A stretch of DNA of 64,000 nucleotides from Aptenodytes patagonicus (taxonomy: Eukaryota > Chordata > Aves > Sphenisciformes > Spheniscidae), in NCBI RefSeq assembly GCF_965638725.1, contig NC_134949.1, forward strand, positions 39,212,151 through 39,276,150. The letters are read 5' to 3'. How positions within the stretch are numbered: the first letter of the stretch is position 1; every line of letters begins with the position of its first letter. Under the pieces are notes generated by a model. It was not told the DNA's origin and made no database searches. It was given only the letters and a program-made list of their open reading frames with translations. Below are positions 52,253 to 64,000 of this stretch, piece after piece. Both the position numbers and the translations under genes were made by a program.

Positions 52253-53161
52253 GCAAGATTATACACTGTTCTGTTTTGATTTTTGGAGAGTATATACATA
52301 GACACAGTGACCTTAGTTGCAGGTAATTTTCTAAGAAGTTGACAATTCTTTTTCAGTTCTCCTTCACTCCCAACTTTTTAAGATAAGAGAAAAAACACAG
52401 TTCTGTAATTTTGTAGTGGTGGTGGTATTTGATTCTGCAGGATCATCCTTTTTTCTTTTTTTTTCCTTTTAAATCTTTCTAGTAAAAAAAAAAGTGGAAA
52501 TTTGAGTGGCTTTCAGCCTTGTGCATTTAGTCATTCTATGTAGAGGAAAAATGAAGAGAGGTTACTTATCCACAGAGAAAATAATGTTTTCTCAATGGTT
52601 TGAATAGATGTATTCAGGTTGAAACAGTTGGATATCATCAAGGGGTATGTAAGGACAATGAATTTTCTGAAATTGTAAAAATTTCTGGTTGTCCATGAAC
52701 GATTTATTTCAGGTCTGTTAGGTGGCTGGACATGGCTGGTTCAGGAAACTTAAAGCTAAAAGGGAGGGCAAGGGCAGGCTATCGCATACAGATGTGACTC
52801 TCTATTATATTGCTGTTTGGCAAATGGTTAATATTTGTTGGTCTGTTTTTTCTTAATACTGGTGTCATTAGGCATTTGTTGCTCCAAGACTTTTTCATAG
52901 CTTAGCTATCAACAACATATTCTACACGTTATCCGAGTTCTGTTTGATTAAGGGAAAATGAGTTTGAAGGATGGTTTGGGAAGAGTGCAGAAACAGCTGG
53001 GCAACTGTCTGGGTTTGTTTTTTCCCATGTATCTTTTAACATATGGAAGGGTGGGAAAGAAAAAGGTCCATTGTCAGGTTTAGGCCCTTCTATAGAAGGA
53101 GGTCAAGAAGAACGTTGCAGAATATAATGCATTGTCTTCGGTCAAAGTATTTTTTGTTCGC
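52219..53161. other. 3' intergenic DNA, no gene recognised
   Basis: AT-rich unique-looking sequence. No gene, RNA or repeat could be supported. Confidence 0.55.
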
Positions 53162-53590
53162 TGTCCTGGGTTGCACACCAGGGACAAAAAAAGTCTGTTA
53201 TGGCTGACCAAATAGACCTGGTAAAATCCTGTATGTCTGTGTGGGATCAGACCTTGCAGTTGAGAGAATAAATGTCTCCTTGAAACCTACAGGAATTACT
53301 GAAGAGAATCAGACCTGTTTAAGAACAACCCAAAGGCTGCTGTCGCAATACAGATGCCATTTTATATGCTCAGCTACGTCATATAAGCAAGGTACATTCT
53401 GTACTACAGAAAGAAGAGAACTTGGGAGCTGTTTTGCAACGTGCTTGTTAACACGTGCAGCGAGGGCCCATAGTTGTGTCTGATATGGCTGCTGAGCAAA
53501 ATACGCTGTTGTAAGATGGACACGATATTGCGCAGAAAAAAATCTGGTCATATCTACTCTATCGTTCAATTCACATTGCAACAGGTAAGT
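53162..53590. repeat. Possible solitary LTR or promoter-like block
   Basis: The block begins TGTCCTGGGTTG, like the start of some avian LTRs, and ends near CATTGCAACA. It keeps more CpG dinucleotides than its flanks and carries an AATAAA (53267-53272, + strand). On the minus strand near 53355-53385 it has a TGACGTAG followed by a TATAAAA box. I could not find a target-site duplication and recognise no retroviral gene, so orientation and identity are open. Confidence 0.25.
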
Positions 53591-54921
53591 GAGTAGATGT
53601 AAGGGAGCTTTGTCTTACTTGAGATAGTGGAGCTATGCTCATTTGCAGGTCTATCCAGTCTGCTGTAAGGTTGCAATACTCTCTACTTTTGACATGTATT
53701 TTTAATTGTAATTTTAGTAAGTGCACAATTACACTTTCAAGGGAAGGTTCATCCTAAAAATTGGCTTGCTTCACTGATCTCCTTTTGGAGAATTCACCTC
53801 AAATAACACAATTTTAAATAATTCCTCTGACAGCATTTAATAGCTGAAACCAAGAGTTAATAATACTTCTAATCATTCTAATAAATGAAATTTATTTCCA
53901 ACAAAGGAAACTTTAAAATGCTGCTGTGTCAACTAATGAAGTAAAGCAAGCAACCACAATGCACAATTCCCAGGATCAGCTAAAACATTCTGCAGGAATT
54001 GAGTTGGATGTTCCTCCTACCTCCTGCCTTCGGAAGTGGTAAAGAGCGAGTGGGAGAACACTTACTTTATGTTCACCTCCTTTATTTGAGTTTTAACATG
54101 GTCTAGTGGATAAAAGTGATTTTAAATCAACAATGCTTATGCTTTAGGAAAAAAAAAAAATATTTTCAGACTTATTTAGCAACCTGTTTAAGTCAGCTGT
54201 GAAGGAGACCACTTCTCTCCTCAGAAAGTGACCTGCCACTGTTGTAGACTACAGCTAATACTTGAACGCATCAAGGAGCAATCTCTCTGGATAGTGCTTT
54301 GAAAAGGCAAAGAATGTAATACAAGATTTAAGTATTTTCAAAGTTAGCCTTACATGTCACCACGTTGTTTCTGTGCTGCTGTACTGGTTGTTTACAAGAG
54401 AAATGTACCAACACATGCACTTTAGGATTGTAAAGAGTTGACATCTTTTATTGTGAACGTTTGTTTGCTTTATGTCACTACAAAACCCAGTCTTGCTTGC
54501 CTTGATTAAATCTTGCATACTTTTCTGTAGTTTTATCTGGAGTTCAGCCTATAGCAATGAAAACAGAATTCATTTCTGACAAAGCTAATGTTACAGAAAC
54601 AGAGAAGCCCTAGGAAACGTCTGAGGGCTGCATACAGAATGGTATGTTTGACTACAAAGATGTCATACTTAATGCACTCCATTTTGCAGACCAGATATTT
54701 CTTTGACAAAGTAGTGGAAATAGGTTTATTAAAAGTACAGTATCCAAGAACAGCATCAGAAGCGTCTTTGATAAATCTGTTCTTACAGCTGGTTGGTTGT
54801 GTGGCTGAAGAAGAGTCGATTCACAGTGAAGTCTGTCTTCATTGCTCATTGCTCATCAATGGCCTTTGTTAAAATAAAACCCAAATGTTTCTTCCTGGCT
54901 GTATTAGTAAATATACTGTCA
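53591..54921. other. 3' intergenic DNA, no gene recognised
   Basis: AT-rich with chance frames only. Confidence 0.55.
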
Positions 54922-54981
54922 TATAGAATCATAGAATATCTCAAGCTGGAAGGGACCCATCACGATCATCCAGTCCAACAT
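54922..54981 (-). mobile_element. Very short CR1 3'-end fragment
   Basis: About 60 bp reading catatagaatcatagaatatc, then ctggaagggaccca and gatcatccagtccaac on the + strand. This is only the extreme CR1 3' end and is too short to assign to a subfamily. Confidence 0.8.
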
Positions 54982-55262
54982 GAAGACACCATAACTAAAC
55001 AGGAAGAAAAGTACACCTGTCTCTCAAACTCAACCTCTTCAGGTATGAGCGACTTACCTGTAGCTTCTTCAGAAAAGAAACATTTTCAGGGGAGGGGAAT
55101 TGGTTCTAAGGGACATTTTCCCTTAACATTATCAGAGGTTTCTGGGGAAGATGGACAGAAAAAAATGGCTCACTTTCTGCAAAAGCCTTGAAATCACTGG
55201 ACAGTGTGCAGTGGTCTTTTATGCACTTCTATCACAGGGGAAGCAGGAGGGACAGATGAAAG
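54982..55262. other. 3' intergenic spacer, nothing recognised
   Basis: A + strand open stretch runs through from the CR1 fragment, but no family is recognised. Confidence 0.5.
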
Positions 55263-55775
55263 CTAAGGCCATTCTCTCAACATGAATCTCGGGTCAGGAG
55301 AGTGGAAAAGCCAAACTTCTGGAGGTCCTGAGAGGACCCTGGGCAAGTAGCGCTGTCTGCAGAGCCTCTTCTTGAGGTTTTCTACCACCATCCTCTGTCT
55401 CGTGCCCTGGGAAATAGGATCACCACCTAAGCAGACATTCTCCGGTCCTTCCCCGATGACACAGACCGTGTTCTGCCCAGCATCTCCATTTCCCTCAGGC
55501 AAGACTTCTCCCCACTCAGGGTCACCCTCATCGTGATGCATGCCCAGGCCCTACCTGGTGCCACTCGCAGGATTACTGCCACAATACCACAAGCCCTGAT
55601 CTAAGCACGACTCGGGCCTTTGCACATCCTCACCTTCCCTCACAACTGGCACAAAGAATGTATGGAGGGATGCAAAGTCCCTCACTGTCTGGCAGATTCT
55701 TCCCGGCTGCATAAACTTCACCCTGAATGCTTTGTACAGCACAGTGCCGAAGGTTATTTTTGTGCTCAAAAGCAA
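55263..55775 (-). other. Quasi-open minus-strand frame with one internal stop (unknown)
   Basis: One minus-strand frame stays open for about 170 codons apart from a single TAG at 55551-55553. The block is GC-richer than its flanks. The translation (for example GQNTVCVIGEGPENVCLGGD and ENLKKRLCRQRYLPRVLSGP) matches no family I recognise. It could be a decayed coding insertion or a chance run in GC-richer DNA. Confidence 0.2.
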
Positions 55776-58700
55776 GATGCTGCATTGTGTGCAACGTATT
55801 CCTGTAGCCCCAACTTACCCATTTGACGGGTTTATGAATAAAATTTTAGTGATTGCAGACACTATGATTTTTCCAGAGGGAGACATGATGCCTCAAGACT
55901 ATTATATTACATTGGGTAGATCATAAAAATAATAACTTTTCCTTTTTTTTCTTTTTTTTCAGAAAAAGCCTTAAATATCAAGCCCTGAAACCTTTTAATG
56001 AAAGAAAAGTTGTTTTAAATAACTGAAGTATTTTAATCCTGTAGCTGTATTTTTTGTTGTCCTCTGACAATTGTAGAGTTGGATGTAGTAACAAGCACAC
56101 TGGGTACAATCCCACTTAATGGGATAATACACAGATAACGTTAATACTCTTAGAAACAACTATTCTTTCTTCACGATAACTTCAGTAGTAACCCCAGATT
56201 ATAAAGTACATTCTTTATGCCCCATAACAAAGTTTTCAGAATGCACCATGAATATAACAAAGTACCTAGGAGTATTAACATCATATGTAGCTGCAGGATT
56301 AAAATACCTGCTTGCTAGTAATTCTTGATTAACGTGTTCTGTTCTTTCAAGTGGCTGTCTGATTTAATACACTAAAATCTCCATTAGATATGTGGGCATA
56401 TGTATGCGCATGTATCTGGGAATGGGATAGTTATTCTGTTTTTTAATCTTTCAATGTTTTAATTTTTTGAAGCTACAGTACCTCCTGAGTGCAAGTAATC
56501 AATATTGTATTTGTGGAAGTTATTTCCATCATCTGAAAAAAAAATGCCAATTTGATGTTTTTCCAATGCTAAGTGTTAAACCATATAGTAATGTTTTATT
56601 TTAAAAAGCTAAAATTAATTCTGATGAGCATTTTTATGTGAAAATTGTTTTGTTACTATGAATTTCTCAGTGTTTTTGTAAAGAAATCAAACATAAATCT
56701 AAAATAATTTGTCAGTGGTATTTTACTTTCATTGTAGCATTAGCCTTTTGGACCCTCTGGTTTTATACCCTCTGACTTGAACCAGAAACCCTTTAATTTC
56801 TCTTTGGATCAGCGAATGGCCAGATCTGCTTGAGCAGGTCTGTGCTCTCCCAGTGCTGGTTCTATAATTGTGTATCTGCTGTTGCCTCCTTGAAAATGGA
56901 GCATAAATGGTTCTTCTCAAAGGGTTAGGGTATAGCTAAAATCAACCTTTTCATACTTTCTCTATATTCATTATAACCGTTTACAGTATGTCTACTAAGG
57001 AAAAAAAGGTTAATACAGAGTATTTTGCCTATCCAGCTACTTCACCTTGCACTGTCATGGCAGAATCTAGTGCAATAGCTGGCTGTGTGAGCACAGTTAA
57101 ACGAAAATTAAATTTCAGGAGCAATTCCAGCAACTTATTTTCTTCCAGGAGATGGCGCTGTAACATCATTAACAAATGCCAAACAAATTGGGGGGGCGGG
57201 GGGGAGGGGGGGAACCAGCAAGGTTTCTTTGCAGATAAGAAATTGCAGGTATTTGAAGAATGGATTTGAAATGGATCTTGTAATTTTCATTTCTTGACAA
57301 GATACTGAAGCTTTCTGTTATGACTGGCTCGCTTCAAAGTTGCTTTTCAATCTTTTACAAGTCATTTCTAAACTTCACTTCCATACCGTAAAGTTTGGCA
57401 AAGTTTGTGCAGGTCACCACGGCAGTGCTCCTCCTGCAGCCAGGAGTTTGGTGGTGTTATGGTCTGGATGGCTTGGCACTGCTGCAAGGAGTGGAATAAA
57501 CCACTGGGCCTCACCGGCTGAGTGACATGGCTGAAAAAGCAGATTTCATAGCATACTTCCATATTTTCTTTCTACTTTGCTAATGATTTCCCTTCTCCCA
57601 GGCTTTCAGCAGGCAGCTGTAATGGGAATGGTGGCCCTTAACACAAGAGACCTAACAAAACTAGGTGTCAGGTTCTGGTGAGCAGACTGATGTGTCAGCA
57701 GTGTTTACCTTCCTCTTAATGAGTGCTTAAATTTCTTACCTGGAAGTGCTAAAATCGAGGTGTTTGGGTAACAATACACTGGTTTGCTTTTCAGGTCTAG
57801 GGTTTAAAAAACAAACAAAAAAAGGGTGCATTTTTAATTTCTATTTCTATTCTAAGTTCTATTCTACTATTCTGTTCTACTGAGAGCTTTTTTTAATGGG
57901 CTCACCAACAAAATCCCATCAGGTATTGTTTTAGAATTTGACCGTAAAACAAACAAAAATACCCAACAAGCCCCCAACTCCAGCCATAATATTCTGTTAT
58001 GCTGCAGAACTGGGGTTTCCGTTCTGGAAGGACATCAACCAAAAGGAGGAAAGCTGTAGTAATATAGAACAAACTGTATGCAATTCTAATGAACCACAAC
58101 CTGCAACATAATTGTAAGAACAACTGGAGAAGGTAATTGCCCAGCAGTTGTCCCTGGACGTGTGTGTGTGTAAGCCAACAGCAGCTTCAGGAGCTCACAA
58201 GCTTGTTGAGGTTGTTTTGGCAGGCCTGGGGACAGACTTGCACTGCATGCTGGAAGTACCAAAATAAACACTGCTGCTGTATCAGATGCTGTTTGGGATA
58301 GGTTTCAATAAGAGCTAAAGCAAAGAATAATTTTATTTGGAATAAATTGTGCTATACAGATGTGTGGATTGTTATTTAAAACAAACAAACAAAAAACCAA
58401 CAAAAAAACCCCCAAATCCTGACCATTCCAGTAAATCTCTGTACTTGGGGTTGAACAATTAAAATCAAGTGATTAGTGCTTTGAACGGTCTGTCCATCCA
58501 TGCTGCGATGGCTGGAGCTGGAGGCTTTCCCTTGCAGGCAGCAGGAGAGGTGGAAAGAAAGCCTCTGAGCCCAGTGTGGGCACGAACACAGACCAAAACG
58601 CATCCTTGGAGACAGCGGTTCTTTTCAGCCACTGCTGTGTGAGATGGCATCATTTGGATGTCTGAAGCTTGTTTTATCTCACTTTTAACCAGTTTTGCAT

Positions 58701-60347
58701 TTTCAGTCTTGCAGGTTTTTTTGCTTTGTTTGTTTTTAATTTCAGCCTTTACCCTGGCCCTCAGGTGCCCTCAGAACAGGGCTTTTCTCTAGCCCACACA
58801 TCTCCTCAGCACTGGCTGTGGCACGATGCTCGTCTGGGGACCAAATGCTGCTGTTGCTTACATACTCAGTGGCAACGGCTTGTACCAGCACCAGACCAAA
58901 AAAAGTTCAAACAGTCTCCTGAATGACTTTATGGTCTCACTGAGGAGCATGTTCTGTCCTAGGATAGTACAATGTATATCACATTGCATTGGAGTTGTAA
59001 AGGAGTGTTGTCTTAGGGTCTTACCGATGAAAAAAAGCAGAGCAGCAAGAATTGGACCCAGGTATAAAGGAAACCAAAGATGAGGCACAGCTGTGGACTG
59101 GCTTGTGCTGTGCCACCTGCTCCCAGCCATGGTCCTGAGCAGGCTTCACCATTTCCCATAGAGTTTCATCGTTAGCTTCCCAATGGTTTGGAGGAGTTTA
59201 TTCCTTCTCAGTCAAGGAGATCTTGAGAGAGAAGAACTCATCCCAGAAGAACTAGTTTGGTGAGTTGAAGTAGATTGTGATTTTCTAACTCACCCAGCTC
59301 TCCTTGCTATTTTAAACTGTTTGCTTAAGCTTAACAAGCCTGCGCTCCTCCATGGTTTCATCCGCGATGCTCAGAGCAGCTTGTATGCCCGTTGCCTTCC
59401 TGCGGGAGTGCTTTGGAGCCTCCTGTTCAGTTCAGCACTGTTTGTACACGATCTACTTCGCTGTTTCCCCTGCAGAGGGATCCTTTTGCTCTGCAGGATC
59501 TAAATTCGTCATTCTTATGCTGGCTCAGTCTCTTTGAGCCCAGAACTGTTGCTATGCTGTGGTACTCCTTTACAATGTTCCACAGCAAAGGTACATGGCA
59601 TCCAGCCTTTCGTGGCAGATCAACAGAGTTTTCTTGTCTGATAGGATGTCTCTCTGATCCACTTTGTTTTTCTGAATTTCACCTAAATCAAGAGATTCAT
59701 TCACTGGGTGGTTTCTCCTGCCATGTACAATGCAGGGAGCAACTTCTCTCTCTGGATAACAGCTTCAGAATGAAACTGAAACCAAATTTACTCACTGGAA
59801 AAGCTTTTGAAGGTGATGTGGCCTAAGAATGATTTTATTCTCATACTGATGGAAATTGGGCTCTGTATGCTTGCTGAGGGTCTAAATGCAATAAAACGCG
59901 GTGCTAATCTGCCCAACCGTTATAGCTGAAGAACTGCTGAAGGAAACTGCAGCTTTGGCTACAATTTTTAGAATTAGATATGTACCTAAGGAAAAAAAGG
60001 AGAAGAAAAATAGCACTTGTATACATTTCAAAACTAAAATTACAAATGCAGTCTTCAGTTGTCCTACCACCTGGACATGCTAACGCTCAGTTTGAGCTGC
60101 TATCAGAACTTGCTGTTTTTGCCAGAACCTGGTTTCAACCACAAGTTTTGCCTTGCAGAAACAGCCTGGATTTAAGGCATCAAAATTACAATGAATTTAC
60201 TAAGATGGTGACAATTTTTTTCGTATGAACAGCTTGTCAAGGATGACTCTTATGGTGCTGAGTAAAATGCCAACTGAAATTTTGTGGAAAGCGTAGTGGT
60301 TAACAAAAAAAGTCAGTTTGACAACACTATCTTTTTCTCATTCATAG
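55776..60347. other. 3' intergenic DNA, no gene recognised
   Basis: Mostly AT-rich. A guanine-run tract lies at 57190-57212. Overlapping + strand frames at 59321-59826 start at non-ATG codons or are short, and show no known domain. Confidence 0.5.
57190..57212 (+). other. G-run tract with G-quadruplex potential
   Basis: Three runs of about seven guanines on the + strand are separated by single C and A bases. Sequences like this can fold into a G-quadruplex if one run supplies two strands. Nothing nearby shows a function. Confidence 0.7.
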
Positions 60348-60422
60348 GGTGATGCTCTGAATATCATCCCTTTGCCAGAAGATGACCAAGGCAAGGAAGA
60401 GGTGCCCCCGCTGCACCCCTGA

Positions 60423-62357
60423 CATACCTGAACTGGAAAGGACCAACATCTTGAGGATTTTCCAAAAAGAAAAGATACTTGGTTTTAAATATGCACTAGT
60501 TAACTGCTCCATACTTGTTATGGACCAGTTATGTATTTATTAGCACGTGTGTGATGTTTCTAGAAGAACCAAAGCATATAAAGCTACAGGGAATGTCATA
60601 AACATGCCAGTTTGAGTGCTCTCAGCTATCAAGAACTGAATGGTAATTTTAGATGTAGAAGCAGGCAATGAGGAGCTTTTTTCAGGCTTCAAATGTATCC
60701 TCTTATTGTAGAGGTCCAATATGATATGGCAAATATTAGAATATGCACAAATTGTTCATTTTAAAAAAATCTGTGTCTAGCTGGCAATGCAAAACCCTCT
60801 CACTAAGTTCATGTAATGTTAAAAGTCAATGGGAAGAAAACCTATTTGAAGTTTAAATTCTTCTCTAATGACTGAAATTCATTTTGAAACAGTTCGTACT
60901 GGTGTAACTAGTGGCAACAACTGAATGCAATTCAGCTAGGAGCTGAATGGAACAAACATAAAGGCTGGTTTGATTACATGTTTACAGGCTCTCTGCTCCT
61001 TTCACTCAGGAACATCACCATTGCTATAATGGATGGGAAAAGCGGGTTGTTCGGTGCTTATCCTTGCTGACAGGGCCTGCATCGCAAGCTTCAGGAAAAA
61101 AGTTTACTTCCGTAATGGCAAAGAGGTTACGTTGCATCGTTGTGGTCAAAATGGGCCTTTGTTTGCAGTTTTTACAGCTCTGCTGCCTGAATTGTGGTTT
61201 CCTGGGTGTGAGGGCTCAGCTTGAACTTTCAGATCCAGTTCCTGGCTGATATTTATTCTAGTGAACAACCGAGAGCAAAAGTCTGCTCTGATCTACCTTG
61301 TGCATAATCCTGTTGATTTCTCTGGGTAGGAAAAAATCCTGTTTTTATAATTTTTTAAGTTTCAATTTATATTGACAAGCATTAATATATTTTGGTTTGA
61401 CTTTGGTGGGTCTTTAAACAAATTACATCTCAGTGTGGCCACAGAGGCCATGAATACACAAGATGCATATTAATGGGTGACAAAAGGACCTGACATCCTC
61501 TGTGACTGTCCTGTCAGTTACTTCTGAGAATTATATTTTCATATTATTGCACACTTTATAAATCATTTGCTTTAGCCTCAGAATAGTTATAGGAACTGCA
61601 CAAGCTAGACAGAAAAATATTGTTCCCCTTTCTGTCCCTGCAGAGGTTATCTGGCTCAGCGCTTACAATCTGGGCTACTTTATCAACCATGCAGCACCAA
61701 CTTGACAGTGAAGATTATCTTTTCAGAGGGAGGAAGCATCCTGAATTTGGGAGTGAGTTACCATCAGAAGAGAGGCAGCTGGAGGAGAAACAGTGAGATT
61801 GTGTGAGGCTGCTACGGAGCCACAGATAACTGTTCTCAGGGCTTTAATAAATATAGGTATATGGCTGTGGTTAATAAATTCATGTACGTGGCTGTGGGGA
61901 GCTGTGAGATGCGGTGTTCCCTGATCCATTGAGATGACAAGCTAGCCACGAATCACCAGCAAAGGAGCTACCCTGTACCAGTGATATAAAATCCTTCAGG
62001 AATAGGACGTCAAGAATAACTCTCTGTGCCGCCCCCAAAAAGGGCCATACGAGCTGAGCTTGGGCACAGTGGAGTATCAAGTCTTTAGAGTGTTTCCTAA
62101 CAAGTCCCTGAACCTGTCAGGTGGCCTGGCCCCATTGTGGGTGTAGAGCTTTGGAGGTCTGCGTAATCAGGGGTGTTAATAAAGACTGTGTTCACGTACA
62201 CCATTCCAGAAATGCTGATGGCTAATAAGGAAAGCTCTCTTTGTTTTTGGTTGGTTGGTTGTTTTTTTCATATTTTGCCTTTTTCTTTCTGTGTTGTTGC
62301 TAGTTCTCTGATGCAAAGCAAGGTTTGTGAAAAGAAACCCCCTGCCCAAAGCAGGGT
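60423..62357. other. 3' intergenic DNA, no gene recognised
   Basis: AT-rich with chance frames. No repeat could be supported. Confidence 0.5.
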
Positions 62358-62584
62358 CAGCTAGAGCAGGTTGCCTAGGGCTGTGTCCAGCTGTTTTGAG
62401 AACCTCCAAAGGTGGGACCCCACAACCTCTCTGGGCAACCTGTTCCAGGGCTTGACCACCCTCATCGTAAAAAGAAAAAAAAAAAAAAAAAAAATTTTTT
62501 TTCTTTGTTTCAGCTATACTTCAACTTGTACCGATTGCCCCTTGACTTGTCACTGGGCATTGCTGAGAAGAACCTGGCAAAGTA
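62358..62584 (-). mobile_element. CR1 LINE fragment, older subfamily, with internal A/T tract
   Basis: The + strand blocks gagcaggttgcctagggctg, ggtgggaccccacaacctct, gggcaacctgttccagg and ttgacttgtcactgggcat are CR1 3' region in minus orientation. An A20T8 tract (62475-62502) interrupts it where CR1 normally has a shorter A/T-rich segment, probably local slippage. More diverged than the intronic copies. Confidence 0.82.
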
Positions 62585-64000
62585 ACGGCAAAACTGAAAG
62601 AATCGCTTTCTACACAAAAATCAAAGATGACTATTACTATTTTTTCTTTAGTGTAATGGAAATATTGATTAATAGAGCTACTACTGCAATTTCCTTGCTA
62701 GGTTTCTCTTTGTGCTATTGCAAAATCACTTCAGAGTACTATTGTTTTAAAATCCAGAGAGCTGCTTGATAGGAATTTATCAAAGTGCACATGTAAGTGA
62801 ATTATGAATGCTGGGCTCAGCCTCTCATTCAGACGTCACTGACAAGAGGTACCGTAGCATCTGCCAAGTCAGGATCCTGCTGTTGATTTAATGTCAGCCT
62901 TCAAAGGAAAAAGGTCTGGGTTTTAGTGCCTTGTCGAAAAAGAAAACATATGGAGATAAAATATTATTTCTAAATAGTTAATGTTGACAGCTACAAGAGA
63001 AAATTTGAGAATGAAATGTAGCCCTTTCCTACCCATGCCCATGTGAGCAAGGAGAGTGGCTACCAGCCAGGTGTAAGGTGCTGGTGAAAGAAAGGCCAGT
63101 TATTTTGCAGTATTGCCAGTGGCTGACATACTGTTGTCATGGGGTCATTTACCACATTTAATTACATGATTTTTATTTCTTATTTTTTTGCAAATAGTAG
63201 CATATTGTCTGTTTCCTCTCATGTGGAAAATGATTAATTGTACAAATTAAATGACAATATACCCCATGTTTAATTGCACAAAAACTCTTCAAATACTAGA
63301 ACAGATGTGGTATTTTTCTGTCTTGATGTTTCTGCTCGAAAATGCTAAAAATCCAGAATAATCATTGGAAGTTCTAGATGGCGAGCAGGAGTGAAAATGA
63401 AATATAACTCAATTATATTCTGTGGGTTCATATATTGGCATGCATTACAATAATGCTTAATATCTCCACAGCACTTCGTGTTTCTATTAATTTCCAAAAA
63501 AGAGATTGCAGCCAGGAGTGAGAGCATCACCTTCATCTTGTAGAGCTCGAGTCTGGTTTTGTTCTTTGTTTGACTCAGACCAGGAAATGAAGTTTCAGTG
63601 GCCTAAGCATGATACTGTAGGTTAGTCTGAGGTGAGTCTCCCTTAAGGTGCCTTATTAGAGCTGTTCTGCTTTTTTAAAATGCTTTTATTTAGATGCTAA
63701 ATACTGGATATATAGTGGAGCTGGGGCTTGAACCTTTGTCTCTGAATGCCCCAACAGAGGAGGTGATCTCTCTCCTGTCCTGTGAGCATTCATTACTCTG
63801 GAAAGCAGAACAGGTCAAAACAGAGATCGATAAGAGTAAGAGATAGATAACAGAATAAGATACAGGCTCGTATCCACAGAACATCATCTCCGGGATGGGA
63901 TGTATCGTTGGCAGCCCTTCAGCTGGTGCCCGCAAGCTGGTAGAGAGCACGGGCCCTGCTCTCAAGAGCTCTGCAATGCGTGCTCAACATGTGCCCCAGG
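62585..64000. other. 3' intergenic DNA to window end, no gene recognised
   Basis: AT-rich with only chance frames. The stretch near 63150-63260 is rich in ATTA/TAAT homeodomain-type sites (ttaattacatga, gattaattgtac) and could be a conserved element, but the sequence alone does not show it. Confidence 0.5.

Noticed and set aside
59392..59826. 144-codon + strand frame downstream
   Set aside because: It opens at TTG rather than ATG, overlaps two other open frames and shows no recognisable domain.
1..64000. CRISPR arrays, operons, rRNA or tRNA genes, phage or plasmid modules
   Set aside because: None is visible on either strand; the window is vertebrate nuclear DNA.

Overview
The window is vertebrate nuclear DNA, most likely from a bird. 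It is AT-rich, and its one confident gene has 15 exons with GT-AG introns. Six CR1-type LINE fragments are scattered through it, with 3' ends of the type common in avian genomes. I see no bacterial, organellar or viral gene organisation. The species cannot be named from the sequence alone, and a crocodilian or turtle is not strictly excluded.

The gene is CAND1 (TIP120A), complete on the + strand from its CpG-island promoter to its stop codon. The 15 coding exons run from 15729 to 44860. Joined at GT-AG junctions they give exactly 3693 nt, that is 1230 codons plus a stop, the usual vertebrate CAND1 length. Exon phases agree at all 14 junctions. CAND1 is a HEAT-repeat solenoid that wraps cullin-RBX1 lacking NEDD8 and exchanges substrate receptors on cullin-RING ubiquitin ligases.

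Layout: 1-14.9 kb is 5' intergenic DNA with a few GC- or CpG-richer patches and one exon-like minus-strand reading frame (14094-14393). 15.05-16.26 kb is the CpG island, with promoter, 5' UTR, exon 1 and the start of intron 1. 16.3-44.6 kb is the CAND1 gene body, with a very long intron 2 (11.8 kb) and short CR1 copies in introns 2, 3 and 11. 44861 to about 46.5 kb is the probable 3' UTR. 46.5-64 kb is intergenic, with a 1.46-kb reverse-transcriptase-bearing CR1 (50757-52218), two further CR1 fragments, an LTR-like or promoter-like CpG-bearing block (about 53160-53590) and a G-quadruplex-type tract (57190-57212).

The observations most worth checking are: (i) a face-to-face pair of ZNF143/THAP11-type motifs upstream of CAND1, together with an exon-like, G-skewed minus-strand frame that ends at a strong splice donor, which suggests a divergent transcript; (ii) an exon-like segment in intron 2 that continues the CAND1 frame for 38 codons and then stops; (iii) a weak donor at exon 8 followed by an in-frame stop and an AATAAA inside the intron; (iv) three about 180-bp CR1 copies with nearly the same truncation point.
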